Below, piece by piece: positions 1 through 7,694 of a stretch of DNA of 64,000 bases. The DNA lies in the NCBI RefSeq assembly GCF_029215995.1, contig NZ_JAEMVB010000003.1, positions 1-64,000 of the forward strand, in the 5' to 3' direction. The stretch comes from Sulfurimonas sp. SAG-AH-194-L11. GTDB taxonomy: Bacteria > Campylobacterota > Campylobacteria > Campylobacterales > Sulfurimonadaceae. The notes under the pieces were generated by a model. The model was not told the DNA's origin and made no database searches. It was given only the letters and a program-made list of their open reading frames with translations. The stretch's first letter is position 1, and every line of letters starts with the position of its first letter. Position numbers and translations under genes: made by a program.

Positions 1-995
1 AAATGAAAAAAGAGCGTGATGGTATGGTTAAGTATATGCAAATTATTCGTTATGCGACTATTGTTATTACTATTATCCAAGCGATAGGTGTGAGTGTTGG
101 ACTTCAGAGTCTTACAGGACCAAGTGGTAACTCCGCTATACTCGCTGATCATAATACATTTATACTGCTTTCTGCACTCTCAATGCTTGCAGGAACTATG
201 TTACTTATGTGGATTGGTGAGCAGATAACTCAAAGTGGTATCGGTAACGGTATCTCTCTTATTATCTTCGCAGGAATAGTATCAGCTATTCCATCAGCAA
301 TTGGTCAAACAATTACTATGGTTAATTCTGGTGCTATGAGTTTCATCACAGTTATTGCAATACTTGCTTTAATTTTGGGAACTGTTGGAGTCATTATTTA
401 TGTTGAACTTGGTGAACGTCGTGTTCCTATTACATATGCTAAAAAGACTATGATGCAAAACCAAGACAAACGTGTAATGAACTATATTCCTATCAAAGTA
501 AACTTAGCTGGTGTTATTCCAGTTATTTTCGCATCTGCGATATTAATGTTTCCGATGACAGTTTTATCTTCTAGTACTAATCCTACTATGCAGATGATTG
601 CTGACTTTTTAAATCCAAATAGTTATTTCTTTAACTTTTTGACTTTTACATTTGTAATCTTCTTTGCATTCTTTTATGCTTCGATTACTTTTAATGCAAA
701 AGATATTGCTGATAACCTTAAACGCCAAGGTGGATTCATTCCTGGTATTCGTACTGGTAATGCAACAAAAGACTTTTTAAATGACACAGCTAGTAAACTT
801 ACTATGACTGGTGCTCTTTATCTCGGTCTTGTGGCAACTTTACCATTTATGATTATTAAAGGAATGGGTGTTCCATTTTTCTTTGGTGGTACTGCAGTTT
901 TAATTGTTGTTCAAGTTGCACTTGACACAATGAGAAAAATTGAAGCACAAGTTTATATGAGCAAATATGAAACATTAAGTGCGGTCGGTCTCTAA
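1..995 (+). CDS. secY: Protein translocase subunit SecY, C-terminal part (5' end outside window)
   Basis: SecY is the channel-forming inner-membrane subunit of the Sec translocon. About 330 residues are visible against roughly 420 for the family, so the N-terminus lies before the window; the methionine at base 3 is internal. Visible are several hydrophobic segments, the conserved GIGNGISLIIFAGI stretch and the cytoplasmic loop ERRVPITYAKK. The gene ends in TAA 2 nt before map, the usual end of the spc operon. Its partner SecE is encoded about 36 kb downstream. Confidence 0.97.
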   Translation, partial: MKKERDGMVKYMQIIRYATIVITIIQAIGVSVGLQSLTGPSGNSAILADHNTFILLSALSMLAGTMLLMWIGEQITQSGIGNGISLIIFAGIVSAIPSAIGQTITMVNSGAMSFITVIAILALILGTVGVIIYVELGERRVPITYAKKTMMQNQDKRVMNYIPIKVNLAGVIPVIFASAILMFPMTVLSSSTNPTMQMIADFLNPNSYFFNFLTFTFVIFFAFFYASITFNAKDIADNLKRQGGFIPGIRTGNATKDFLNDTASKLTMTGALYLGLVATLPFMIIKGMGVPFFFGGTAVLIVVQVALDTMRKIEAQVYMSKYETLSAVGL

Positions 996-997
996 AA

Positions 998-1753
998 ATG
1001 GCGATTTCGCTTAAAAAACCTCAAGAAATCGAAAAACTTCGTGCCGCTAACAAAATTGTTGGCGGTGCACTCGAATTAATGCGAGCCAACACAAAAGTTG
1101 GTGCATCTTTAAAAGAACTTGATGCGATGGCTGAGGATTATATCCGTAGTCATGGTGCTAAACCCTCTTTTAAAGGTCTCTATGGCTTCCCAAATGCAGT
1201 ATGCACTTCACTTAATCAAGTTATCATTCACGGTATCCCAACTGACTATAAGCTTCAAGCAGGTGATGTAATTGGTTATGATATTGGAACACAACTTGAT
1301 GGTTGGTTTGGTGATGCAGCAATTAGTGTAGGTGTTGGAAAAATAGATGCACAAGACGAGGCACTTATCGCATGTGCAAAAAATACGCTCTATAATGCGA
1401 TAGAAAATATCAGAGATGGTATGCGCTTTAAAGAGCTCTCAGAGATTCTACAAAGTTCAATTCTTGATGCTGGATATGTGCCCCTTCGAGATTTTTGTGG
1501 ACATGGCATAGGAAAAAAACCTCATGAAGAACCTCAAATTCCAAACTATTTAGATGGAAAAGCTAAGGCTGGACCAAAGATAAAAAATGGAATGGTTTTT
1601 TGTTTAGAACCTATGATTTGTCAAAAAGATTCTAAGCCTATTATTTTACAAAATGGGTGGGATGTTGTTAGTGCCGATGGTTTACGCGGTTCACACTATG
1701 AGCATACTGTTGCAGTTATCAACGGTAAAGCTGAAATACTATCTCTTGCTTAA
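998..1753 (+). CDS. map: Methionine aminopeptidase, type I
   Basis: Removes the initiator methionine from nascent proteins in the cytosol using two divalent metal ions. The 251-residue length is normal for type I. The pita-bread fold motifs are all visible: IIHGIP, the metal-binding DIGTQLDGWFGDAA, CGHGIGKKPHEEP, and LEPM near the C-terminus, with a final HYEHTVAV. The ATG lies 2 nt after the secY stop, so the two are very likely translationally coupled; infA follows after 22 nt. No N-terminal SH3-binding zinc finger is present, as in most bacterial enzymes. Confidence 0.97.
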   Translation: MAISLKKPQEIEKLRAANKIVGGALELMRANTKVGASLKELDAMAEDYIRSHGAKPSFKGLYGFPNAVCTSLNQVIIHGIPTDYKLQAGDVIGYDIGTQLDGWFGDAAISVGVGKIDAQDEALIACAKNTLYNAIENIRDGMRFKELSEILQSSILDAGYVPLRDFCGHGIGKKPHEEPQIPNYLDGKAKAGPKIKNGMVFCLEPMICQKDSKPIILQNGWDVVSADGLRGSHYEHTVAVINGKAEILSLA

Positions 1754-1775
1754 AGAGTAAAAAAAGGACTTAAAT

Positions 1776-1994
1776 ATGGCTAAAGCTGATGTTATAGAAG
1801 TTGACGGCAAGATTATTGAAGCATTACCAAATGCAACTTTCCGTGTTGAATTAGAAAATGGACATATTATTTTATGTCACATTGCTGGAAAAATGAGAAT
1901 GCATTACATAAAAATTCTTCCAGGTGATAAAGTGAAACTAGAGTTGACTCCATACTCACTTGATAAAGGTCGTATCACTTACAGATACAAATAA
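1776..1994 (+). CDS. infA: Translation initiation factor IF-1
   Basis: A 72-residue OB-fold protein that binds the 30S A site during initiation. The sequence carries the family signature from [19 protein letters not shown] to the C-terminal GRITYRYK, and the length is exactly typical. A good Shine-Dalgarno sequence (AAAGGA) precedes the ATG. It is the last gene of this part of the spc operon. In many relatives rpmJ follows directly; here a palindromic repeat and an 11-kb block on mostly the other strand come next. Confidence 0.98.
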   Translation: MAKADVIEVDGKIIEALPNATFRVELENGHIILCHIAGKMRMHYIKILPGDKVKLELTPYSLDKGRITYRYK

Positions 1995-2002
1995 GTTATA
2001 CC

Positions 2003-2042
2003 TGTAGGGACACTGCGTCCCTACAAGCCTCTAAAGCTAAAA
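2003..2042 (+). repeat. Palindromic repeat, copy A (partial), after infA
   Basis: A 9-bp perfect stem, TGTAGGGAC at 2003-2011 and GTCCCTACA at 2017-2025, is followed by the tail AGCCTCTAAAGCTAAAA. Stem and tail match copies B (34840-34904) and C (49861-49930). The tail overlaps the stop codon of the convergent chorismate mutase gene. It may also act as a transcription terminator for infA, but no long T-run follows. Confidence 0.75.
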
Positions 2043-2330
2043 TACATTTGAGTTTCTAAACTCAGATATCTCCATCTCTACCATTTCATCAATCATGATT
2101 GTAAAAAGCTCACTTATCATATTTGGATTTATTTCAAGTGCAATAGCTTTTTGTCTCACATGTTGTAGAATAAATTCAATTCTATCTTGGGCTTTAACTT
2201 CTTCAACTGAGTTTTTAAAACCAGCCGCTTGACGAATAAGGTGAGAACGCTCAGAAATTAACTCTACTAATTTTGTGTCAATTATATCTATTTCAGTTCT
2301 AACTTCTTCTAATGAGTTACATTTTTTCAT
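2037..2330 (-). CDS. Chorismate mutase type II (AroQ fold), stand-alone
   Basis: A 97-residue all-helical protein that looks like the AroQ family, which converts chorismate to prephenate. The first helix contains VRTEIDIIDTKLVELISER, followed by a conserved lysine in AAGFKNS and the RIEFILQHVRQKA helix. The spacing and the AAGFKNSVEEVKAQDRIE segment resemble the PchB isochorismate-pyruvate lyase branch as well as small chorismate mutases. Fold is well supported; the exact reaction is not. It is the last gene of a leftward cluster with three genes upstream, and its stop overlaps the palindromic repeat after infA. Confidence 0.8.
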   Translation of the reverse strand: MKKCNSLEEVRTEIDIIDTKLVELISERSHLIRQAAGFKNSVEEVKAQDRIEFILQHVRQKAIALEINPNMISELFTIMIDEMVEMEISEFRNSNVF

Positions 2331-2356
2331 TGTATTCCTTTGTCATTAAATTGTTA

Positions 2357-2479
2357 TTATTTTTCATAGTCTTTGCTAATGTATGCTAAGTAGCCAACAC
2401 CGATTATAAGTATACTAAACATAACAGCCCAAATATAAAAGTCACCACCACTAGCAGCTAAATTTACTTGTTCATTCAT
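2357..2479 (-). CDS. Small single-span membrane protein (40 aa)
   Basis: A short frame reading MNEQVNLAASGGDFYIWAVM and ending SKDYEK. It has a polar N-terminus, one hydrophobic span of about 20 residues (FYIWAVMFSILIIGVGYLAY) and a short charged C-terminus. It fills the gap between the chorismate mutase and the 68-residue gene on the same strand, and its ATG lies 1 nt beyond the stop of the latter, so coupling is likely. I do not recognise a family. The tight spacing and clean membrane profile make it a plausible real gene. Confidence 0.6.
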   Translation of the reverse strand: MNEQVNLAASGGDFYIWAVMFSILIIGVGYLAYISKDYEK

Positions 2480-2480
2480 C

Positions 2481-2687
2481 TTATTGAGGCTTGAGTATCT
2501 TTTTTGTTACTTTTGGAAGATGTGCAAAAGGTATATTTATTATACCCTGTTTTTCTACATCATCAATTAGTATTACATCGAGTGTCATTTTAGATTGATA
2601 AAAACGAATCGCTTTATACCTCTGGTTTAGCATTTCAAACTCTATATCTTTACCGCGTAAATCTTCATTAAACTTTTTCTTTATCAT
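2481..2687 (-). CDS. Conserved-looking small protein of unknown function (68 aa)
   Basis: A soluble 68-residue protein rich in lysine, isoleucine and aromatic residues, with no signal peptide or membrane segment. It starts 2 nt after the stop of cvfB on the same strand, and the 40-residue membrane protein follows after 1 nt, which supports one transcript. The pattern of alternating hydrophobic residues (DIEFEMLNQRYKAIRFYQ) suggests a small beta-rich fold. I cannot assign a function. Confidence 0.65.
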   Translation of the reverse strand: MIKKKFNEDLRGKDIEFEMLNQRYKAIRFYQSKMTLDVILIDDVEKQGIINIPFAHLPKVTKKILKPQ

Positions 2688-2689
2688 GC

Positions 2690-3547
2690 TTAAGCCTTTA
2701 TATATATACCAGTATCTTTTACTTCTATTTTACCTGCATCTTGAAGTGAAGTAAGCGTGCGTTTAAACTCTTTTTTACTAAGACCAAATATATCTTTGAT
2801 AAGTTCTGCATCACTTTTATAGTTGTAGGGCATAATGCCTTTGTTTTCTTTAAGAAGTGATAAAACTTTTTCATCACTTCCACCACTCTTTTTACTTCCT
2901 GCTTTACGAAGTGTAAGGTCAATGTTTCCATCTTTACGAACTCTTTTGACAAAAGCAGTTCTTTTATCTCCAAGGTTGATAGTTTCAAAAATTTCATTAT
3001 GATAAATGAGACCTTCATATTTATCATCCACGACACATTTAAAACCCAGAGGTGTCTTTGATATTATAAGAATCTCTACTTGTTTATTAACTGCTAAGTT
3101 TTTTACATTTTTATCTAAAAAATCACCAACTTTTTCTGTTCCAACAAGCCTGTGTGTTCGCTCATCGTAGATTACTTTGATAAATCGCTTTTCACCTACT
3201 TCAAATTTTGTTTTTTGAAACATGTTTGGTACAAGAAGGTCTTTACTAAGCCCCCAGTCCATAAATGCACCAAAGGGCGCGACATCTACTACTGTAAATA
3301 GAGCTAATTCATCTAGCATAGCTACAGGTTTCTTAGTAGTAGCAACCAGCCTATCTTCTGAGTCTGTATAAAGAAACACATCCACTAGTGTTTTCTCTTT
3401 CATTTCAGGGGTAAGGTATGGTCCAGGTAAGAGAACATCCTCCCCATCTCTTGCCATAAGGTATGCACCGGGTGTTGTAAGTCTGTCTATAAGAAGAGTA
3501 TTTATAACTCCGAGTTCTAAAAAGTCGCTTTGTATATTTTCTGTCAT
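2690..3547 (-). CDS. cvfB: CvfB-family S1 RNA-binding protein
   Basis: Matches the CvfB/YitL family: tandem S1-like OB folds followed by a winged-helix domain, known in Firmicutes to bind RNA and influence virulence gene expression. Visible are an N-terminal OB region (GAYLMARDGEDVLLPGPYL), the classic S1 segment VAPFGAFMDWGLSKDLLVP, a further OB region (LGFKCVVDDKYEGLIYHNEIF) and a C-terminal helical part (DIFGLSKKEFKRTLTSL) typical of the winged helix. The length of 285 residues is as expected. It heads a leftward cluster of four genes. What it does in Campylobacterota is not known to me. Confidence 0.85.
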   Translation of the reverse strand: MTENIQSDFLELGVINTLLIDRLTTPGAYLMARDGEDVLLPGPYLTPEMKEKTLVDVFLYTDSEDRLVATTKKPVAMLDELALFTVVDVAPFGAFMDWGLSKDLLVPNMFQKTKFEVGEKRFIKVIYDERTHRLVGTEKVGDFLDKNVKNLAVNKQVEILIISKTPLGFKCVVDDKYEGLIYHNEIFETINLGDKRTAFVKRVRKDGNIDLTLRKAGSKKSGGSDEKVLSLLKENKGIMPYNYKSDAELIKDIFGLSKKEFKRTLTSLQDAGKIEVKDTGIYIKA

Positions 3548-3698
3548 TTGGTTATTCCGTATTGATACATTTATACAATGTATATTAGTTATGACATTAT
3601 ATCTATATTATGATGAATATTTAAACAAAGAGAAAGTTATATAGGTTTTTCTAAAGAGTAAAGTGTTAGAATTATCTATATAAATATTTGGAGTTTGG

Positions 3699-4757
3699 AT
3701 GCATAATATTTTTGCAGTATTATTTGTTATTACAATCTTATTTTCAAACTCTTTACATGCAGAGGAAAACTCTATTCCAATTCATGGTTTTTTTGATATA
3801 AATACAGATTATACAGGTGCAGACAAAAAAGTAAAATTTACAACTGGCTCATTAGACTTCTACTTTACAAAAAACTTAAGTGATAGAATATATATTTTAA
3901 TAGATCTTGTGTTTGAAACAACGGGGGATAGTTTTATAGTAGACCTTGAACGACTCAAAATTATGTATGATGTAAATGAGTACTTAACAATCACTTCTGG
4001 AAAATTTCACACTCCTTATGGGTACTGGAATACAGGTTTTCATCACGGACTTCAGATTCAAACATCAATTCTTAGACCAAAATTTATAGCTTTTGAAGAT
4101 AGAGGTGGAATTCTTCCTTCTCATAGTGTTGGTATGATGAGTGAAGGTTCAGTCGGTGACTTTGATTATAATTTTTATGTAACAGCAGGAATGCATATCC
4201 AAGAAACTAATGATAATAATATTACAGCAGGTCAAATTAGTACTAGTGATGGTCAGTCTCAAGATGGAAACACACTAGTTGGAGCTACTTGTGCTTATAA
4301 CTTTGACACGATAAAAGTAGGTTTACATACCTTTACACAGACGGTTAACACTTTAAATAATCAAAGCAGTGATGTAAATATGGGTGGAGGCTTTTTAGTA
4401 ATAGAAGAAAATAATTTAGAGTTTTACTCTGAGGCATATATCTTCGTTAACCATAATAACACTAACACCTCTACTGATGAGTATCTTTTCTCGGAGGCAT
4501 ATTATGCACAAATTGCATATGACTTTGATGGTATAAAACCTTATATTCGAGTGGAATACACACACTACAATGAAAAAGATGTCTATTTTACTTCACAGGT
4601 TGCGACTGCTGGTGGCTCTTATAATAGATTTGCTTTAGGATTAAATTATTCACTTGCCGAAGATGCAAATATAAAAATTGCAGTTGTTAGACATAACGAA
4701 CACAATACCCAAAGTATTTATTATGATGCTCTTGTTCAGTTTGCAATAAGGTTTTAA
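3699..4757 (+). CDS. Outer-membrane porin-like beta-barrel protein
   Basis: A 352-residue protein with a signal peptide (about residues 1-21, cleaved near HAEEN) and then alternating amphipathic strands ending in FAIRF, the terminal-phenylalanine signature of outer-membrane barrels. The segment ITSGKFHTPYGYWNTGFHHG resembles phosphate-selective or other anion porin families. It is the first of three genes on one transcript: the next ATG is 1 nt after its stop. A ribosome binding site (TTGGAG) precedes the ATG. A solute channel feeding the periplasmic protein encoded next is a reasonable inference; the substrate is unknown. Confidence 0.75.
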   Translation: MHNIFAVLFVITILFSNSLHAEENSIPIHGFFDINTDYTGADKKVKFTTGSLDFYFTKNLSDRIYILIDLVFETTGDSFIVDLERLKIMYDVNEYLTITSGKFHTPYGYWNTGFHHGLQIQTSILRPKFIAFEDRGGILPSHSVGMMSEGSVGDFDYNFYVTAGMHIQETNDNNITAGQISTSDGQSQDGNTLVGATCAYNFDTIKVGLHTFTQTVNTLNNQSSDVNMGGGFLVIEENNLEFYSEAYIFVNHNNTNTSTDEYLFSEAYYAQIAYDFDGIKPYIRVEYTHYNEKDVYFTSQVATAGGSYNRFALGLNYSLAEDANIKIAVVRHNEHNTQSIYYDALVQFAIRF

Positions 4758-4758
4758 G

Positions 4759-5145
4759 ATGAAAAAGATGTTATTTTTACTTTCATTAACAACTCTTCTT
4801 TTAGCAAATAAAATTTACATTATTGCTGATGAGGAGATTAGTGTATCTAAAAAGGAACTTCAACACTTTTTTTCTGCAAAATCAGACTACCTTAATGGTA
4901 AAAAATATAAACGAGTAAGTAACAAGGAAGCTTTAGGAAGTTTAGCTAAGCTGATGTTCTCAATATCAAAAAAGAAACTATCAGAAAAGTGGATTAAACA
5001 AAATTTTCGCAAAGGTATTCCTTTTCCTTTGAGTATCAAAAATGACACCAAAACAGTAGAATGGATAAAAAATCATCCTAATACAATTGGTTTTATAACT
5101 AGACCTGATGAGAGTGTGCATATCATTTACACATTTAGTGAGTAG
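4759..5145 (+). CDS. Small periplasmic binding-protein-like protein (PstS-like fold)
   Basis: A 128-residue exported protein with a signal peptide (about residues 1-16, MKKMLFLLSLTTLLLA). The mature part resembles a shortened phosphate-type substrate-binding protein: a helix followed by the FFSAKSDYLNGKKYKRV strand-turn region, then a C-terminal IKNHPNTIGFI matching the NPGAIGY-like end of PstS relatives. At under half the usual length it is likely a single-lobe variant. It sits 1 nt after the porin gene and directly abuts the kinase gene, which suggests it presents a ligand to the kinase sensor domain rather than feeding a transporter; no ABC permease is nearby. Confidence 0.65.
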   Translation: MKKMLFLLSLTTLLLANKIYIIADEEISVSKKELQHFFSAKSDYLNGKKYKRVSNKEALGSLAKLMFSISKKKLSEKWIKQNFRKGIPFPLSIKNDTKTVEWIKNHPNTIGFITRPDESVHIIYTFSE

Positions 5146-6939
5146 ATGATGCTAAAAAGCTTAAAGGTACGTTTTATTTTAGTTATTATATTTGTTATAA
5201 TAAGCATTGTAGCTCTTAGTATAGTTCAAAATAGGTTCTCTACTAAAGTACAAAATTTATATGAATCACAACTCGCACTTAAAGAGTTACAAATAAAGTA
5301 TCTACAAATGCGTGCAACTCGAATAGAATTTTTACTTAATGATGAACATTCTTATATAGCTGATGTTGAAGTGTATGCTAATACTATTGATTTGTATTTT
5401 TCTATTATTGACGAGTATTTAGAAGAATTTCATTATCCAGAAGAAATAAAAATAAGTATAGAAAATTATTTACAAGTATTTAAACAATTAGGAGAGCATA
5501 AAAATCATAAAGACATTAAGTTACTTAAAAAACTTTCATACTTTTCAGAAAAGATTCGTAATTACATTCAAAACCAACAAGCATTATTGATTCCTTTGGT
5601 GAGTGAAAAAATCGAATATATATTTCTTATACAAAATATCGTATTTCTTGTAGTTGCTCTTTTTATAATATTTTTACTTTTTATTGTTTTAGCTCCTATC
5701 ATTCGATCTATTGTCTTTTTTAAAAAGTTCTTCTCAGAATATACAAATCTTCATAATCGATTGAATGTTCACAAACTTTATTTTACAGAGGTTAAAGAGA
5801 TAGGTGTTTTTGTAAACAAAATGTTAGAGAGTCAAGAAAAAACTCAAAAAGTAAAAGATGAATTTTTAAGTAATATGAGTCATGAACTACGAACTCCTTT
5901 AAATGCTATTAGTGGCTTTGCAGGTGTTCTGCAACGTAAACTTCCGCACGAGTCCAAAATTATAATACCAATTATAGAGAGTTCAGAGCACTTGCTACAG
6001 CTTGTTAGTGATATATTAGACCTCTCTAAAATCCAAAGTGGAAAGTTTAAAATAGTAAAATCACCATTTGTTTTACAAGAAGAACTTAATCATTTCAAAG
6101 AGTATTTTAAACCTCTTATGCAAAAGAAAAATATTGATTTTTCTCTTACATATAAAGGGGATACTCGTATAGAACTAATGGGCGACTGGTTTAGAATCTC
6201 ACAGATTTTAAATAACTTTATATCAAATGCTCTCAAATTTACACCTGAGAATGGGAAAATAGCACTAGATGTTAGTTATAAAAACTCTAAGCTTATAATG
6301 TCTGTCAAAGATAATGGTATCGGAATAAAAAAAGAATCTTTAGAAAAAATTATGATACCTTTTGAGCAGTCTAATGATGATATCTCTAAAGAATATGGTG
6401 GGACAGGCTTAGGTTTGAGTATCGCTAAAACATTGACAGAAATGATGGATGGTGACTTTAAAATTGAGAGTGATTTTGGAAAGGGGAGTACATTTAGTAT
6501 TTCCTTACCTCTTCAAGTTATGCATATGGAAGTAACAGCCTCTAAAGAAGAAAAAAAATTTGATGAAAATATTAGCTTTACAGCACATGTGCTTATTGCG
6601 GAAGATAATAAAACTAATCAACTTTTATTGGGTATGCTTCTTGATGATATAGGTATAACCTTTGATGTAGCTGATGATGGAGCAATTGCCGTTGAAAAGT
6701 TTAAAGAAGGCAAATATGACCTTATTTTAATGGATGAAAATATGCCAAATATGGATGGAAGTGAAGCGATGCTTATGATTAGAAAATATTTTAAAAATGT
6801 TCCTCCCATCATCGCAGTTACAGCAAATGCGATGAAAGGGGATAGGGAAAGACTTCTAGAGATGGGTATGGATGATTTTTTATCAAAACCTATTGATAAT
6901 AATCTACTAATAGAGATTATAAGAAATAATTTAAAATAA
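5146..6939 (+). CDS. Hybrid sensor histidine kinase with C-terminal receiver domain
   Basis: A 597-residue membrane kinase. TM1 covers about residues 9-27 and TM2 about 158-188, enclosing a helical periplasmic sensor of about 130 residues. A HAMP-like linker is followed by the HisKA box SNMSHELRTPLNAI with the phospho-acceptor His246, an ATPase domain with N-box (NNFISNALKF), DNGIGI and GGTGLGLS, and a receiver domain with VLIAEDN, phospho-acceptor Asp530 in MDENMPNMDG and the lysine in FLSKP. ATG immediately follows the stop of the binding-protein gene. No DNA-binding response regulator lies beside it, so its output partner is elsewhere. Sensing via the coupled periplasmic protein is an inference. 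Confidence 0.9.
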   Translation: MMLKSLKVRFILVIIFVIISIVALSIVQNRFSTKVQNLYESQLALKELQIKYLQMRATRIEFLLNDEHSYIADVEVYANTIDLYFSIIDEYLEEFHYPEEIKISIENYLQVFKQLGEHKNHKDIKLLKKLSYFSEKIRNYIQNQQALLIPLVSEKIEYIFLIQNIVFLVVALFIIFLLFIVLAPIIRSIVFFKKFFSEYTNLHNRLNVHKLYFTEVKEIGVFVNKMLESQEKTQKVKDEFLSNMSHELRTPLNAISGFAGVLQRKLPHESKIIIPIIESSEHLLQLVSDILDLSKIQSGKFKIVKSPFVLQEELNHFKEYFKPLMQKKNIDFSLTYKGDTRIELMGDWFRISQILNNFISNALKFTPENGKIALDVSYKNSKLIMSVKDNGIGIKKESLEKIMIPFEQSNDDISKEYGGTGLGLSIAKTLTEMMDGDFKIESDFGKGSTFSISLPLQVMHMEVTASKEEKKFDENISFTAHVLIAEDNKTNQLLLGMLLDDIGITFDVADDGAIAVEKFKEGKYDLILMDENMPNMDGSEAMLMIRKYFKNVPPIIAVTANAMKGDRERLLEMGMDDFLSKPIDNNLLIEIIRNNLK

Positions 6940-6940
6940 T

Positions 6941-7345
6941 TTATAACTCTAATATGTCTCTTGTGATGGGGATTAACTCCATCTTTAAGGTTTTTATGAA
7001 TCTCTCCATTTGTGTAGAGTTTTCATAGTTAGGGTGTTCATACTCTATCTCTATAACAATAGTGTTATCTGAAAACTCTGGCATAGCTTTTGAAGAGAGA
7101 GAATCTAGTGCTATGACTAAATCAAACTCTTCTTCAAGTAAGCCTAAAACAGCCTTACTCATATATGTATCACTCCAAGAAGTATCTTTAATTAGGGCAG
7201 TCTGAACAGCAGGATTAATTGCTTTTATCTTTTTTACTGCAGCACTAGAAGCATCTACTTCTTTGAGGTATTTGTTGAGCACTGCTTCTGCCATAATAGA
7301 CAGAGCAGAATTATCTTTACATAAAAGAAGTACTTTTTTATTCAC
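6941..7345 (-). CDS. Low-molecular-weight phosphatase / ArsC-fold protein, catalytically degenerate
   Basis: A 134-residue protein with the LMW tyrosine phosphatase/arsenate reductase fold: VLLLCKDNSALSIMAEAVL aligns with the family P-loop VLFLCTGNSCRSQMAE. The first cysteine (Cys9) is kept, but the essential P-loop arginine is leucine and the second cysteine is alanine. The usual DP general-acid position reads HP. It starts with GTG, preceded by AAGG at 9 nt. It is convergent with the kinase gene, with a 1-nt gap between stops. It is more likely a binding or regulatory relative than an active phosphatase. Confidence 0.7.
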   Translation of the reverse strand: MNKKVLLLCKDNSALSIMAEAVLNKYLKEVDASSAAVKKIKAINPAVQTALIKDTSWSDTYMSKAVLGLLEEEFDLVIALDSLSSKAMPEFSDNTIVIEIEYEHPNYENSTQMERFIKTLKMELIPITRDILEL

Positions 7346-7474
7346 TAGAGAAAACCTTATGGAGACTATTAGTCTTTAATAGTGCAATTATATCTTAAAA
7401 TAATATGCAAAGTTATTAACTAAGACCGTACAAAGAGCTTTTAGCTATTATTTCACAAAAATAAAGGATTAAAT

Positions 7475-7672
7475 ATGTTTAAAATAGTAGTAGATAGAGA
7501 GTGTGGTTGTTTTAGAAGAAGTGACTTAGAAAATAACCAAGAGATTGAGTCAAAAGATGCGGCACTAGAAAAAAGTTTAGAAATGATAGAAATCATGAAT
7601 GAAAACTTTTGTGATAAGCATAGTTTTACACTTCAAGAAAATGGTGATACATTTTTAATAACAATGAATTAA
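7475..7672 (+). CDS. Small protein of unknown function (65 aa)
   Basis: A soluble 65-residue acidic protein beginning MFKIVVDRECGCFRRSDLEN, with three cysteines (CGC near residue 10 and one in NENFCDKHSF) that could bind a metal or form a disulfide. An AAAGGA ribosome binding site precedes the ATG. It stands alone between two leftward genes. I believe similar short proteins are common in Campylobacterota but cannot assign a function. Confidence 0.65.
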   Translation: MFKIVVDRECGCFRRSDLENNQEIESKDAALEKSLEMIEIMNENFCDKHSFTLQENGDTFLITMN

Positions 7673-7694
7673 AGTTATTTAGCAGACAAAGCAT

